From Bolinopsis microptera (taxonomy: Eukaryota > Ctenophora > Tentaculata > Lobata > Bolinopsidae), in assembly GCF_026151205.1 (NCBI RefSeq), contig NC_087083.1, positions 10,787,460-10,843,943 of the forward strand: a stretch of 56,484 nucleotides of DNA. Direction: 5' to 3'. The notes below the pieces were generated by a model, which saw only the letters and a program-made list of their open reading frames with translations, was not told the origin of the DNA and made no database searches. Below, piece by piece: positions 13,701-21,973 of this stretch; within the stretch, counting starts at the first letter, position 1, and the number at the start of each line of letters is the position of its first letter. Made by a program: the position numbers and the translations under genes.

Positions 13701-14383
13701 AGAAAAAATAATTTAATGAAATTTAATGTTTTAAAGGGTTCTTCAAATTTAACTACAGTCTATTATGTTTGATGTAAAACCAGGTAGCAAAGGATCCAGT
13801 ATCAGAAGAAGAACATCACTACGCAGAGATCAAACCTAAAAACCAGGTAGCAAAAGATCCAATAGCAGAAAAAGAACACCACTACGCAGAGATCAAACCT
13901 ACAAACCAGGCAGCAGAAGATCCAGTACCAGAAGAAGAACACCACTACGCAGAACAAGAAGAACACTACGCAGAGGTCCGAGGTAGTGTGGGGGTTTACA
14001 GCTACGCTGGAACCACAAACAACCCTACCAGTAACACTACTACAAGTAACAGCTGGGTTGAGAGGGATGAGGAGCTGGATAAGAAGTTGGAAGAGGGTCT
14101 CGAGGTGTCTTGTAGTACAGAATACGTGGATGACGACCACATTTACTTCAACCCGGTGAGAAACTCGTTTGTTTTAGCTTTGTGGATTGTCTTAGATCGA
14201 GAAAAAATGAAGCCAAATTTCCAGACACTGCAAGTTCAATTGATTAATGAATATGAATTGGTAAACGAATCATGCTACCCACAACAAAAATGTAGCATGA
14301 ATTAAGTATTAATGGATACATAGTGAAATTGTGTTTCGTTACAAACTAAACACTTTTCCCATCAGGATTTTGATAGAATTTGA
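1671..14383 (+). CDS. Thrombospondin type 1 repeat transmembrane receptor, 980 aa, 23 exons
   Basis: Hand-built exons: 1671-1755, 2282-2465, 2746-2850, 3063-3224, 3454-3503, 3740-3869, 4185-4234, 4897-5029, 5284-5333, 5592-5724, 5988-6040, 6481-6610, 6868-6917, 11172-11301, 11527-11576, 11701-11830, 11955-12004, 12215-12328, 12471-12610, 12733-12889, 13128-13594, 13784-14155, 14366-14383. They sum to 2943 nt with every phase consistent and end in TGA. Domain order: signal peptide (about 1-19); nine TSP1 repeats (about 34-558); a Cys-containing juxtamembrane stretch; one transmembrane helix (about 610-637); stop-transfer RRRR; a 343-residue cytoplasmic tail rich in tyrosine motifs. TSP1 domains normally bind extracellular ligands or glycans, and the tail looks like an SH2-docking scaffold. 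The specific ligand and orthology are unknown. The ATG at 1671 is chosen because the ATG at 1666 is followed at once by a stop. The donor after 11301 (GTTTAA) is weak but the frame requires it. Confidence 0.93.
1875..2140. repeat. Foldback repeat in receptor intron 1
   Basis: Ends are inverted copies: the left reads AGCTCCTCGACACGGATTTA then TCTACAACCAACAGCTG, and the right carries CAGCTGTTGGTTGTAGATAA then ATCCGTGTAAAGGAGCT (approximate reverse complements). Between them is a degenerate array of CTGTTTATAAA/TTTGTAAACAG units. It is probably a small non-autonomous element whose centre has expanded. Confidence 0.65.
2836..2919 (+). repeat. 42-bp duplication spanning an exon end and its splice donor
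   Basis: The segment starting TAAATGTGGGGGCAGGTAG occurs at 2836 and again at 2878 with almost the same following bases. The first copy contains the end of the exon at 2850 plus its donor; the second is a spare donor in the intron. Using the second copy would introduce an in-frame TAG at the junction, so the first is the functional one. Confidence 0.8.
5040..5200. repeat. ~26-bp array with six TGACGTCA palindromes
   Basis: It starts about ten bases after the donor at 5030. The units read roughly GTCACGTGGTGTGTGACGTCAT and contain six copies of TGACGTCA (perfect cAMP-response-element palindrome) alternating with CACGTGG or variants. It lies entirely inside a receptor intron. A regulatory role is inference only; it may be a simple minisatellite. 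Confidence 0.8.
5459..5572. repeat. Poly-C tracts and a diverged ~50-bp repeat
   Basis: Several C runs of 9-20 bases separated by CTCG, next to two copies of a CAAGCCTTCAACCCCCGTTACC sequence. This is intronic low-complexity sequence where assembly errors are likely. Confidence 0.75.
6225..6313. repeat. CACGTGATAATTA array inside a hairpin
   Basis: Six or so units of CACGTGATAATTA are bounded by GTTGGGGCACGTG on the left and CACGTGCCCCAATTTT on the right, so the whole block can fold back on itself. It lies in the intron before the exon at 6481. Confidence 0.7.
6359..6419. mobile_element. 61-bp hAT-type MITE with 8-bp target duplication
   Basis: Begins CAGTGGCGTAACGTTGCC and ends GTTACACCACTG, near-perfect terminal inverted repeats. 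It is flanked by identical CCGTCATG at 6351-6358 and 6420-6427. An 8-bp duplication with CAG..CTG ends is the hallmark of hAT-superfamily insertion. It shares ends and internal GCGGGGTC sequence with the 290-bp copy at 44562, so this is an extreme internal deletion derivative. Confidence 0.85.
6918..7480. other. Intron 5' part, no gene
   Basis: AT-rich intron following the donor at 6918. It contains TCTATTATCCTATTC-type low-complexity repeats near 6960-7080 and a short hairpin AAAGGAAGTTTGTTCAAACTTCCTTTT at about 7097-7123. No coding signal was seen. Confidence 0.5.
7481..8649 (-). mobile_element. Outer LINE, 3' part (reverse transcriptase fragment)
   Basis: Read on the minus strand, 8640-8227 encodes part of a non-LTR reverse transcriptase: a YLQGRYQRV region, then SGVPQGSILG, FINDIP and FADDT, which contains the metal-binding A-D-D of the polymerase core. 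Further on, 7796-7599 encodes the end region with FFYRTNILWNGLP and LFKSV, typical of the C-terminus of LINE polymerases. Frames are broken between these blocks, so it is inactive. It continues on the far side of a second LINE inserted at 8650-10760. The true 3' limit near 7480 is a guess. Confidence 0.75.
8650..10760 (-). mobile_element. Inner LINE inserted into the outer one, RT pseudogene
   Basis: The minus strand encodes a non-LTR reverse transcriptase in pieces. 10745-10392 is the N-terminal linker. An in-frame TAG follows at about 10397, where the reading continues KEHFTELLNPP (probably a lost Trp). 10390-9990 includes NNKSPGVDGK and GNNRGITL. After a frameshift near 9985, a long frame runs to 8696 with FVDFKAAFDS, SGTGQGD, TDYADD and the C-terminal WYGHVVRMPDSRLP and GRPRKNW. 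The 3' tail is a (TGTA)n repeat on the minus strand. TGATGATATACA flanks both ends (8650-8661 and 10749-10760), a probable 12-bp target duplication. It belongs to the family often mislabelled craniofacial development protein 2, probably RTE-like (tentative). Confidence 0.85.
10736..11090 (-). mobile_element. Outer LINE, 5' part
   Basis: Minus-strand 10933-10736 encodes HKSCTTNMVDF, then HVVYFDFSKA and DSVYH, the first core block of a LINE reverse transcriptase with its catalytic aspartate. Reading stops at the inner LINE, and the continuation (LHKLKS then IDGKLLKFL) lies at about 8640 on the far side. This proves the two fragments were one element. The stretch 10879-11082 (other frame) has no recognised similarity. 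Confidence 0.75.
12471..12610 (+). other. Transmembrane exon of the TSP1 receptor
   Basis: Encodes a ~27-residue uninterrupted hydrophobic helix (core VVVIIGAVLVLLAILAIG) flanked outside by acidic residues and inside by RRRR. This is a type I membrane orientation. The upstream exon 12215-12328 adds a short Cys-rich acidic stalk. Confidence 0.92.
12733..14383 (+). other. Tyrosine-rich cytoplasmic tail exons
   Basis: Exon 13128-13594 contains seven Y-E-N motifs (contexts QYENK, SYENN, SYENQ, TYENQ twice, SYENQ, KYENQ) separated by Ser/Pro/Gly-rich linkers. Exon 13784-14155 has three tandem ~21-residue units ending HHYAE, two of them HHYAEIKP, then HYAEV, EYVDD and IYFNP. Y-x-N is the established consensus for GRB2-type SH2 domains after tyrosine phosphorylation. 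YAEI resembles sites bound by Src-family SH2 domains. The terminal exon codes only DFDRI and stop. Phosphorylation and partners are inferred, not shown. Confidence 0.85.
12978..13087. repeat. 18-bp tandem repeat, six copies
   Basis: Unit AGTTAAGTAGCTGTTTAT repeated six times, intronic, ending about 40 bases before the acceptor of the exon at 13128. Confidence 0.9.
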
Positions 14384-14452
14384 AAGGAAATCAAAGCAGT
14401 GAAACAAAAAGACCCTGATCAGTAATAATGCGTTATGTGAACACGATCAAAC

Positions 14453-14458
14453 AATAAA
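14453..14458 (+). terminator. AATAAA polyadenylation signal of the receptor gene
   Basis: A canonical AATAAA lies 70 bases after the TGA stop at 14381-14383, placing the mRNA end around 14470-14490. Confidence 0.6.
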
Positions 14459-14483
14459 CATGTATATTGCCAGACAATTGGAT

Positions 14484-14943
14484 TGATTGCATTGTGTAGG
14501 AATTCCTGCAAGTTCTTATTTTTAACGAGTGTATTAATTGAAGTTTTGTTGAAAAATTACAGTTTGGTCAGAGAGATTTGTCAGCCGAGTATCTCATTCA
14601 TGTTGACATATTTGTGCCTCGTGGACAAACTTTTTCAGCAATGAAACAATAAGTTTTCAATGAAGAAATCTCATATAATCATGACAATGGAAGAATGCGT
14701 TATTGATGACAAAGAGACAAGCAAAAAAAACATTAACATTAAGAGTTTGAATAATTTTATAACTTTATGACGTTTTTACTAATTGTTTGAATATCAATTT
14801 AATAATGAGTTTATTTTCTTTGCTGCATTAATTTCCCTAGTCATATTTAGTAATAAGTATATATAAAGGACCTCTCAAAACATCTAGCCGGATCTACTTT
14901 GCTAGCTAATTCCTTTGTTAACCCATTCTGAAACGTTTTCGGA
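14484..14943. other. Intergenic spacer, no gene
   Basis: AT-rich sequence after the receptor gene with no coding signal and no obvious repeat. Confidence 0.5.
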
Positions 14944-15590
14944 CCTTTAAACCGATAGTTGAAATTCGACATCTAGCGTCAGATGACGCTAAATGGCGCT
15001 ATATAGTGCTAATTAGCGACAATGCCGCCAATTGAATGGCACCTTTCCAATGTCGCCATCTAGCGCTAGATGACGCTAGTTACGCGACACTGTCAGATGT
15101 CGTCACGACACATAGCGCTAGATGGCGATAGATGTCGCCCACAAAAAGGCCAGGCTAGCCAGGCCAGGCGACAGCTAGCGCTATTTGCATAGAATTTGTG
15201 GCCTTTTTGTGGGCGACATCTATCGCCATCTAGCGCTATGTGTCGTGACGACATCTGACACGGCGACATCTAGCGCTAGATAGCGCTCGATAACGCTAGA
15301 TAACGCTAAATAGCGCTATCTAGCGGAGAATGTCGGTTTGCGACAGTTCACGCTATTTAGTGCTAGATAGCGCTAAAACGAAATTCTCCGCTATCTAGCG
15401 TTATCTAGCGGCGAATGTCGGTTTGCGACAAATCACACTATCTAGCGCTAGATAGCGTTAAAAAGCGCTAGATAGCGTGAACTGTCGAAAACCGACATTC
15501 TCCGCTGTCTAGTGTCTAGTGCTAGATAGTAGATAGCGGTGAATGTCGGTTTGCGACATTTCACGCTAAATGTCTCGGCGCTGGCTTTTC
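14944..15590. repeat. Palindrome-rich block with a perfect 62-bp inverted repeat
   Basis: Contains dozens of overlapping TAGCGCTA, CTAGCGCTAG and GACATCTAGCG motifs in both orientations. At its core 15091-15152 and 15199-15260 are exact reverse complements over 62 bases around a 46-bp loop. Further inverted pairs such as GAATGTCGGTTTGCGACA recur to the right. It is likely a foldback element or decayed satellite; no coding capacity. Confidence 0.85.
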
Positions 15591-15599
15591 TGTTTCATA

Positions 15600-16700
15600 C
15601 TAAAAATTTGCTAGCCCAAAATTAATACTTGACTTTAGTTTTTATGGTTTTGCAGATGAACTTAACGGGTGATACTCGTAAAATATCTGTTCCATATATA
15701 TATGAGTCCAACTCGGCGCGCGTCCTGGTAGGTTGTAAACCTACAACAGATGAACAAAACGGTTTTACATAAATCTTTACTGCATGCAGAATGGGCTGCG
15801 CTCAGCCTGTAATTCCGCCTAATCTCTATTCTTTATGACATGATTATAAACATAAATGTAATAGCCTGAGGTCCCCAGGTAAATAAATCTTGCAACCCTA
15901 TACCTAACCCTTGGCCTTATCTAGCTGGGGATCAGACGTACCCCAGGCTATGTATTATCGCTCCTACTATAAATCGCTCGCCCAAATTTTCAAGAAAATT
16001 GTTGTGAAAAGGCCCTTTGGGTATGAAATTGATCTAATTCGGTGTATTTTTGAACGCTGATTCCGAATCACCCCCCATGACGTAAGGTAAAAATGCTTCC
16101 CTGGAGAGTTATGGGCAAAAACCGTTTTGGTCACGTGACAGGCCCAGGCTAGTGCAGTAAAACATAAACATGCAAACATGGATTCGATTGTTTAGGGCTC
16201 GGGTTAATTAGGCCTAGGATTAGGGAATAGCTAGGGTCATGTTACTTGTTGTAAGAGTTATGGTTAGCTTCGGGGTTATCATGGCTAGGGTTAGGGTACT
16301 TGGGATTAATATAGGGTTTATGTAAACCCGTTTTGTCATTTGTAATGTAAGGCTGCAAAACCATAAAAACCTAAGTCACGTGAAATTTTTGGGCGAGCAA
16401 ATTAATAAAAGCCATGTATTATATTCACAAATGAATAAAGTGCAAGTATTGTACTTGTAGCGCGATGTGCACTACTGGGTCGAGCCGCGTATTTTCTCGC
16501 AACCACGTATGCAGATCGGCGAAATGCGAAGGATTGACATCGTGTTGTAGGTTTACAACCTACCAGGACGCGCGCCGAGTTGGACTCGTCGACGGTCCAA
16601 TATATGGAACAGATATTTTACGAGTATCACCCGTTAAACATCGTGAATCTATGCAAGTAGAGATTCGGCGGAATGCAAATGACAGGCTGAACGCATGACC
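15600..16700. mobile_element. ~1-kb inverted-repeat element
   Basis: The arms at 15663-15748 and 16543-16636 are near-perfect reverse complements, including TTAACGGGTGATACTCGTAA and GGCGCGCGTCCTGGTAGGTT, with ~800 bp between them. Additional inverted pairs occur: TTTTTATGGTTTTGCAG near 15640 against 16355, and AGCCTGTAATTCCGCCTAAT near 15803 against 16660. Their order is scrambled relative to a simple stem. It is interpreted as a rearranged or composite foldback transposon without a transposase. Confidence 0.7.
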
Positions 16701-17771
16701 ATTGTTAATGGTTTGGCCCGGCGCGCGCTACTTCGTAGCACTTGCCATTACATGAGAAGTAAGCGGCCACGCGCTAAGCTTCGAAGTAATTTAGACGAGC
16801 AACATCCGTCAATGATCACAGAAATTAAATAGGATCAGGAATTAAACAGATGCAGAAATTTAATATGAATATTTGATTCCCAGGAAACCTTACTGGCTGG
16901 AGCCTAACTTTGAAAGTAAAAGAAATAGAAACGTCTGGTTTTCAATAAAATGTTCGCCTTGTAAAAATAACGTTTCCCCCCAGGGGGGAAATTAAAAACA
17001 ACGTAGATTTTGAATTATTGCAAAAAGTCATATTTTAGGTCATATAAAACTGCGCAGCTTTAACTTTGCAGATTGTTGTTCTCTGATTGGCTGAATCGTA
17101 TCACGTGGTACGCGGTACAATTGCATCTTTGGAATGTTTGAAGCGTGCAAATGCAACGAACTCACGAGCGCGCGCGGATCTCAACAAGCTGTGAAAAGGG
17201 GATCACCCTGTAGTAATATCGCTAGCCGGTAAGGTCTGCTGGGTTTATTGTGCGGCGCTCAGCTTGTTATCAGTTATTGATCTGACGAATTTCTATTTAG
17301 TTTGTGAACATAAAAACTGAGCCTGGGGTCCCGGCCCAGGTAATATTTGATTTGACTTAAATAACAATATCAATGTTAATATTACAATTGTAGTATTAGC
17401 ATTGGTAATTGTAATTAATTATAATTTCGTAATTGTAGTGAGCTTAGAGCTAAGCATGCGCGCGCGCATTATTTTGTGCGTACTGGCTCATTTTTTATTG
17501 TTTCATTGAAGACTTTTGACTTAGTACATAACATTACGTTTCAAAGCTTGCGTTTATCCCCAAAACGTAATTTTCGCTTCAACTTTTAAAAATTAATCGA
17601 TTATATATTTTTATCATTGCAACATAATTCAATAATTCAATAAATAAATATAATTTAAATTGCTAAATCATACAGTTAATTAAGACCTGGCCAAATCTAT
17701 ATGAATAATGATTTAAACATGATTTACTGAGCAACAGTAAATCGATCCCAGCAAGCAAATCGATCCCAGCA
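16700..17771. other. Intergenic, repeat-derived
   Basis: Non-coding sequence with GC-rich patches (GGCCCGGCGCGCGCTA near 16715, CGAGCGCGCGCGG near 17165, GCGCGCGCGC near 17460) set in AT-rich DNA. No gene is recognised; an AAATCGATCCCAGCA duplication sits at 17740-17773 just before the retroelement fragment. Confidence 0.45.
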
Positions 17772-18098
17772 ATGTACCAGTCCCATGAAAATGAGAAAAT
17801 ACGGTGTTACAATGCAAGGGTCCTGGAAGTAGAGAAAGGAAGCTTCACGCCGTTAGTTTTCTCAACGTCTGGTGGAATGGGTGGTGAAGCTGAAAGACTA
17901 GTAAAGAAGCTGGCTAGTAAGATGGAATACCACACAGGGCAGAGGTACTCAGATGCGGTGGGATACATTAGGAAGCGCCTTCGTTTCGAAATCTTAAGAA
18001 CGACGGTAATTTCTCTCCGGGGAGACAGAGGGGCGAGAAAGAACTTTGTCAATATAGACAGTTTAGATTTGAACTTGGAGCCGCAAGGCCAAGGGTGA
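17736..18098 (+). mobile_element. Retroelement C-terminal fragment
   Basis: An open frame of ~110 residues contains NARVLEVEKGSFTPLVFSTS, GGMG, RYSDAVGYIRKRLRFEILRT and ISLRG. I recognise this as the characteristic C-terminus found in retroelement polyproteins of cnidarians, sponges and other invertebrates. No polymerase core precedes it, so it is a 5'-truncated remnant. Family placement is from memory of the motif, not a search. Confidence 0.6.
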
Positions 18099-18493
18099 TT
18101 TTCAAAATATTGAATTTTTGAAGGGTTTTTTTATATAGGGTCATTGTGACATTATGTGTACACTGTTTGAAACAATTTATTTAAAAAATTAGTTAGCTAG
18201 AAGTAAACTTGAGGAAATAATTATTTAAAAAACTTTATTTGGTTGTTAGTATTTTTATTATGGTAAGTGGTTGAATTTAGGGGAAAATAGTGAGACAAGG
18301 TCAGTTTCTCTATTGTCTTAGAAAAATTTCTACTTTACAGTAGGCAATGCTGAGTGGCAGGAATGAGGGACCAAAACGCTTGGGGCTAACAATGGCCCAA
18401 GTTGATTGGTTGAGCTGTGCTTGTGCACTAAAATTTGTTTCACTATATTATTGCCCACGTTAAGGGGCCTGATAATAATTTATTAAATTATTA

Positions 18494-20517
18494 CAGCAAT
18501 AGCAGCAAATCTGGGGAAACTTTGAAATACACCACTTTGAAGCATTTGACCACCCCTTAAAAATCACAAATTATGAATTCTAGTAATCTGAATATTTGCA
18601 TAGGTCCAAAAATGTCATAGCTTCATGATAGTGCAACGAAATAAATCCCAGAACATTTTTGTGCTGAGTTAGGTGGTTAAGTAGTCAAAATATGACTGAT
18701 TTGGTAGTGGACGTTTTTTTTGTACTTCTAACTCTTAAACCCTTACTACAACTGAAGATATGAGTGTTACAGTTAACATTGATGGTCATTATTGAACAGA
18801 AACGGTTCATTGACACATAGTTGAAGAAAGAAATTCAAAAGGTTAATAAATGTGGTCTGTGGAGTGGTTTATATGTGTTTATGTTACAGTGTACGCGTGC
18901 GCGCGCGCGTACTTAACCATCTGTAGGCCAACATATTTAGTTTATGCTTAATTTCTTTATATATTATGTCACCACTAGAGTGCCCAATACTTTTAGTGAA
19001 GGTGTAATGTAAAACGGTTAACCACCAACTGTGGTATATCAAAAAAACCCCAAAAGTGTACGCGTGCGCGCGCGCGCGTACTTAACCACCTGGAATGGCA
19101 CAGCATTGAGATATCACCATAATTCCAAAAGCAGAGTACACCATCCAGGTGCCCAAAACTTTTGGATATGGTCCCAATACCATAAAACCTTAGATGTGGC
19201 CATAATGTGGTTAAAACATGTTGATTTTGGACCTTCGGTCAACAGAAGCCATCACAAATTAACCATCATTCAGCACAATCTGACCTTTTGGTGCCTTATT
19301 TTGTTTTGATATTTGATTATGAGAGATAGCTGAAGGATAATAAGTGATTTTAAAGATAATGCAACAAAATGTGTGGCCGTATGGCGGATAAAACGACCAA
19401 AAACACTGATTTTGGTCAATTTTAGAACTTTATTAACCATGATGGACGCAACATAGGACTCAGTAATGTTTCTGGTCATATAAATGAGCAGGTAGTTATA
19501 TCTAGATAATGTAGCATGGCCAGCTAGCGTCAAAACTGTTTTAACCCTGCCTTAGTCAGTTGAAAGTCTGATAGCATATGTTCCGTTTGATTTGACCAAA
19601 CTAATGCCTTTTATTGCTTTATAGCTTTAAAAAGCTTATATGTGCTCTAAAAATGGTTAATTAGTGCAAATATAGGGTATTTTCGAGACATTTTAACCAC
19701 CTTAGCTGCACATTGATCGGAATGCATGAACTTGGGGTCAATTATGCATTTGCAAACAAATATACACTCATTTGGATAGCAAACCATTATCTGAAGTTCA
19801 TATTGTGGTTAATTTTCACTTTAATAGATGCCTTGTTCAACAACCTAGCAAGTAATATAGCCCTTTTAACCACTTTTATGACAACATTTCTTGATAAATT
19901 TTATCAAGACCCTTCAAATGTCCTTTGTTGACCATAAAATGTTGACTAAAACCATTAATAATGTTTTGATTGGTGGTTAACAACAAATTTTGACATTTTA
20001 ACCATCTTTTTAGCACTTTTTACGAATATTAACCACCTCAAATCAACCATACTAATAAATTGCACATTTGTTCAGATAAAAAATTATCATCCATGCACAA
20101 ATGAACAACCACCACTATACATCTATAATCAGAGCAATATTTATAGCTCACCGTTCATCTTCAATTTAACTACCATTAGGACCACAAAATGCCCCCCATG
20201 AGGTTTGAAAACTTTTGTGATAGTTGCACCATGATATGATCTCAATATAATGACTACTCAGTTCATAATATCACATCTCAAAATGGTGGTTAACCCTAAA
20301 ACTGGTATTTTAACCACCATAGTGGCCACATAGATGACCCATTAACCACAATTATTCAACATAACCGTACTGCAGTGTTTTGTGCACCAGAAAAACATCA
20401 CTCCAACATTGAGATTAACCACAATGAGCTGCAACATAATGTTGAAGTCAACATACTCAAATTGTGTGAAAAAAAGTCAATGTCCACCAAGTTTCCCCAG
20501 ATTTGCTGCTATTGCTG
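18494..20517. mobile_element. 2.0-kb DNA transposon with 29-bp TIRs and ~20 internal TTAACCA motifs
   Basis: The left end CAGCAATAGCAGCAAATCTG continues GGGAAACTT and is matched in reverse complement by the right end. ATTA flanks both sides (18490-18493 and 20518-20521), a possible 4-bp target duplication. No transposase is encoded; the open frames at 19031-19309 and 19713-19931 look unrelated to known proteins. About twenty TTAACCA(C/T) or GTGGTTAA motifs are spread over the interior in both orientations. Two copies of GTACGCG(TG)CGCGCGCG..GTACTTAACCA lie at about 18892 and 19057. The superfamily could not be assigned. Confidence 0.8.
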
Positions 20518-20682
20518 ATTAGCTATTTTAGATTTAATAATAATATGTGCTTGTAATCTGCAACTTACCGGATACCAGGTTTTAGTGTCAGAGTTAAGTG
20601 TTTGTGGTGAGCTGTGCTTGTTATCAGTGAAGGATACCAAAGTAATTGTAGTGGCAGAGTCAGTAAATTAACGCATGCTACC

Positions 20683-21024
20683 TTATGCAATGTCCTTATC
20701 ATCTGATTCGTCAGTAAATCCAACTGCCTCTTTATTAGACTCCGTAACCATACTTTCGTTGTCCGAGTCGTCTTTGTTCAGATTGTTCGGGGCAAGGTAA
20801 TATAACCAATAGCCATTCAGGAGGGAACTTGAGCCGACATATTTCGTAGTTTTTTGCTCTTGACTCTTCAGTAATTGATAATCAAGTTGATTTTTAAGTT
20901 TTCCGGCAGGAGGCTCAGTCTGATATCCCCTACAATGTTTACACGCCACCTTGAAAGCCAGTTTCATGTGAGGAAGTAAGGAAGTTAAGAATCTAATTCC
21001 TAGCCATGATATTTCCACAGCCAA
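20683..21024 (-). other. 113-codon open frame, unknown
   Basis: Minus-strand frame with KACKHCRGYQ-like basic/Cys region near residue 30 and a very acidic C-terminus (KDDSDNESM..TDESDDKD). It sits downstream of a broken hAT transposase on the same strand and might be a captured or element-encoded exon. No family was recognised, and it could be chance. Confidence 0.25.
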
Positions 21025-21282
21025 CGACTGATTTTTGTCAACAAATATATTTAAATTAAATTAAAATCAGTCGCTCTCAGGGGTTTCTCATTTCTGAAGA
21101 CGTTCACATCGAGTGCATTACACATGTGAGATCTAGCTAGATTCTTGTTGATTACTGGGACAAAAAACCCGCAAAAAAACGTGCGACAAATATTCCTGGA
21201 AATTCTCAGGAATCTACAGGAAGCGGCCGAAAAATGTATAGCTGTTTTAAAAATATATACTATTTATTTTTTCAGACTGGAT

Positions 21283-21512
21283 TCCTAGCCACTTTTTAAA
21301 TTTACGCCACTGGGGAAAGCCCTTTCACTTGCAACTGAGAAAGGAGGTGGACATGTAGGTAGATCCAGACAAGCTGGTTCAGATGGGGTACAGAGTGTGA
21401 TTTCTGCCAGAACTCCAGGGGATTACGTCTCTGTGGCTCCAGCTTTTCCTTTAAATATCTGGTTACCTTGTTCCTTATCACGTTGTTAAGAAAATATTGC
21501 ATAGGAGTTGGT
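21283..21512 (-). mobile_element. hAT transposase C-terminal fragment, frameshifted
   Basis: Minus strand reads RRNPLEFWQKSHSVPHLNQL then WIYLHV, and after a one-base frame change PPFSVASERAFPSG. This is the hAT C-terminal dimerisation region (NPLEWW..PxLxxLAxxYLxVPxSSVASERxFS) in order. The frameshift in the middle and the stop at about 21283 make it a pseudogene. Acidic sequence at 21600-21530 (DTDDSAREIDDD) may belong to it. Confidence 0.75.
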
Positions 21513-21973
21513 CAGTTGGTTCTAAGTCGCTGCATCATCGTCAATCTCTCTGGCTGAGTCGTCAGTATCACTTTTTCTTCCCTTCTCGATATCACAGTCC
21601 GCACTGATTCTTGTTAGTTTAGAAACTTAAAAAGTTTAGGAGATTTGTCATGTTCATGTTTCAAAAACCATGACTTAATACACGTTTGGGATAAAAGAAA
21701 CAGCTGGGTAAATCGGGGTTTAGGTAAATCAGGGCTTTTTGCTTCACATTCTGCAAACTGTTAATTCCTTTGGAAATTAATGGCTACAGTAAATCAGACT
21801 GTCATCGAAGCACAAAACATTTGACCATGGTACTGTGTAAATCAAATCAAATGTCTGACTGACAGTCATTTGATGCTTTAACTAAATTTTCGTATAATTT
21901 TTATGATGCAATGGTGTGATTTTTTGGAAATGTATTGAACTTAATGATTGTGTTCATTGTTTTTTACTGACAG

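Noticed and set aside
13784-13980. HHYAEI as classical ITIM motifs
   Set aside because: ITIMs need I/V/L/S two residues before the Tyr; here it is His, so only a generic SH2-site reading is kept.
13802-14140. 112-codon minus-strand frame, Phe/Cys/Val-rich
   Set aside because: Antisense of the repeated receptor tail exon.
16200-16320. TTAGGG-like stretch (GGGTTAGGGTACTTGGG) as interstitial telomere
   Set aside because: Only isolated, irregular matches; no tandem hexamers.
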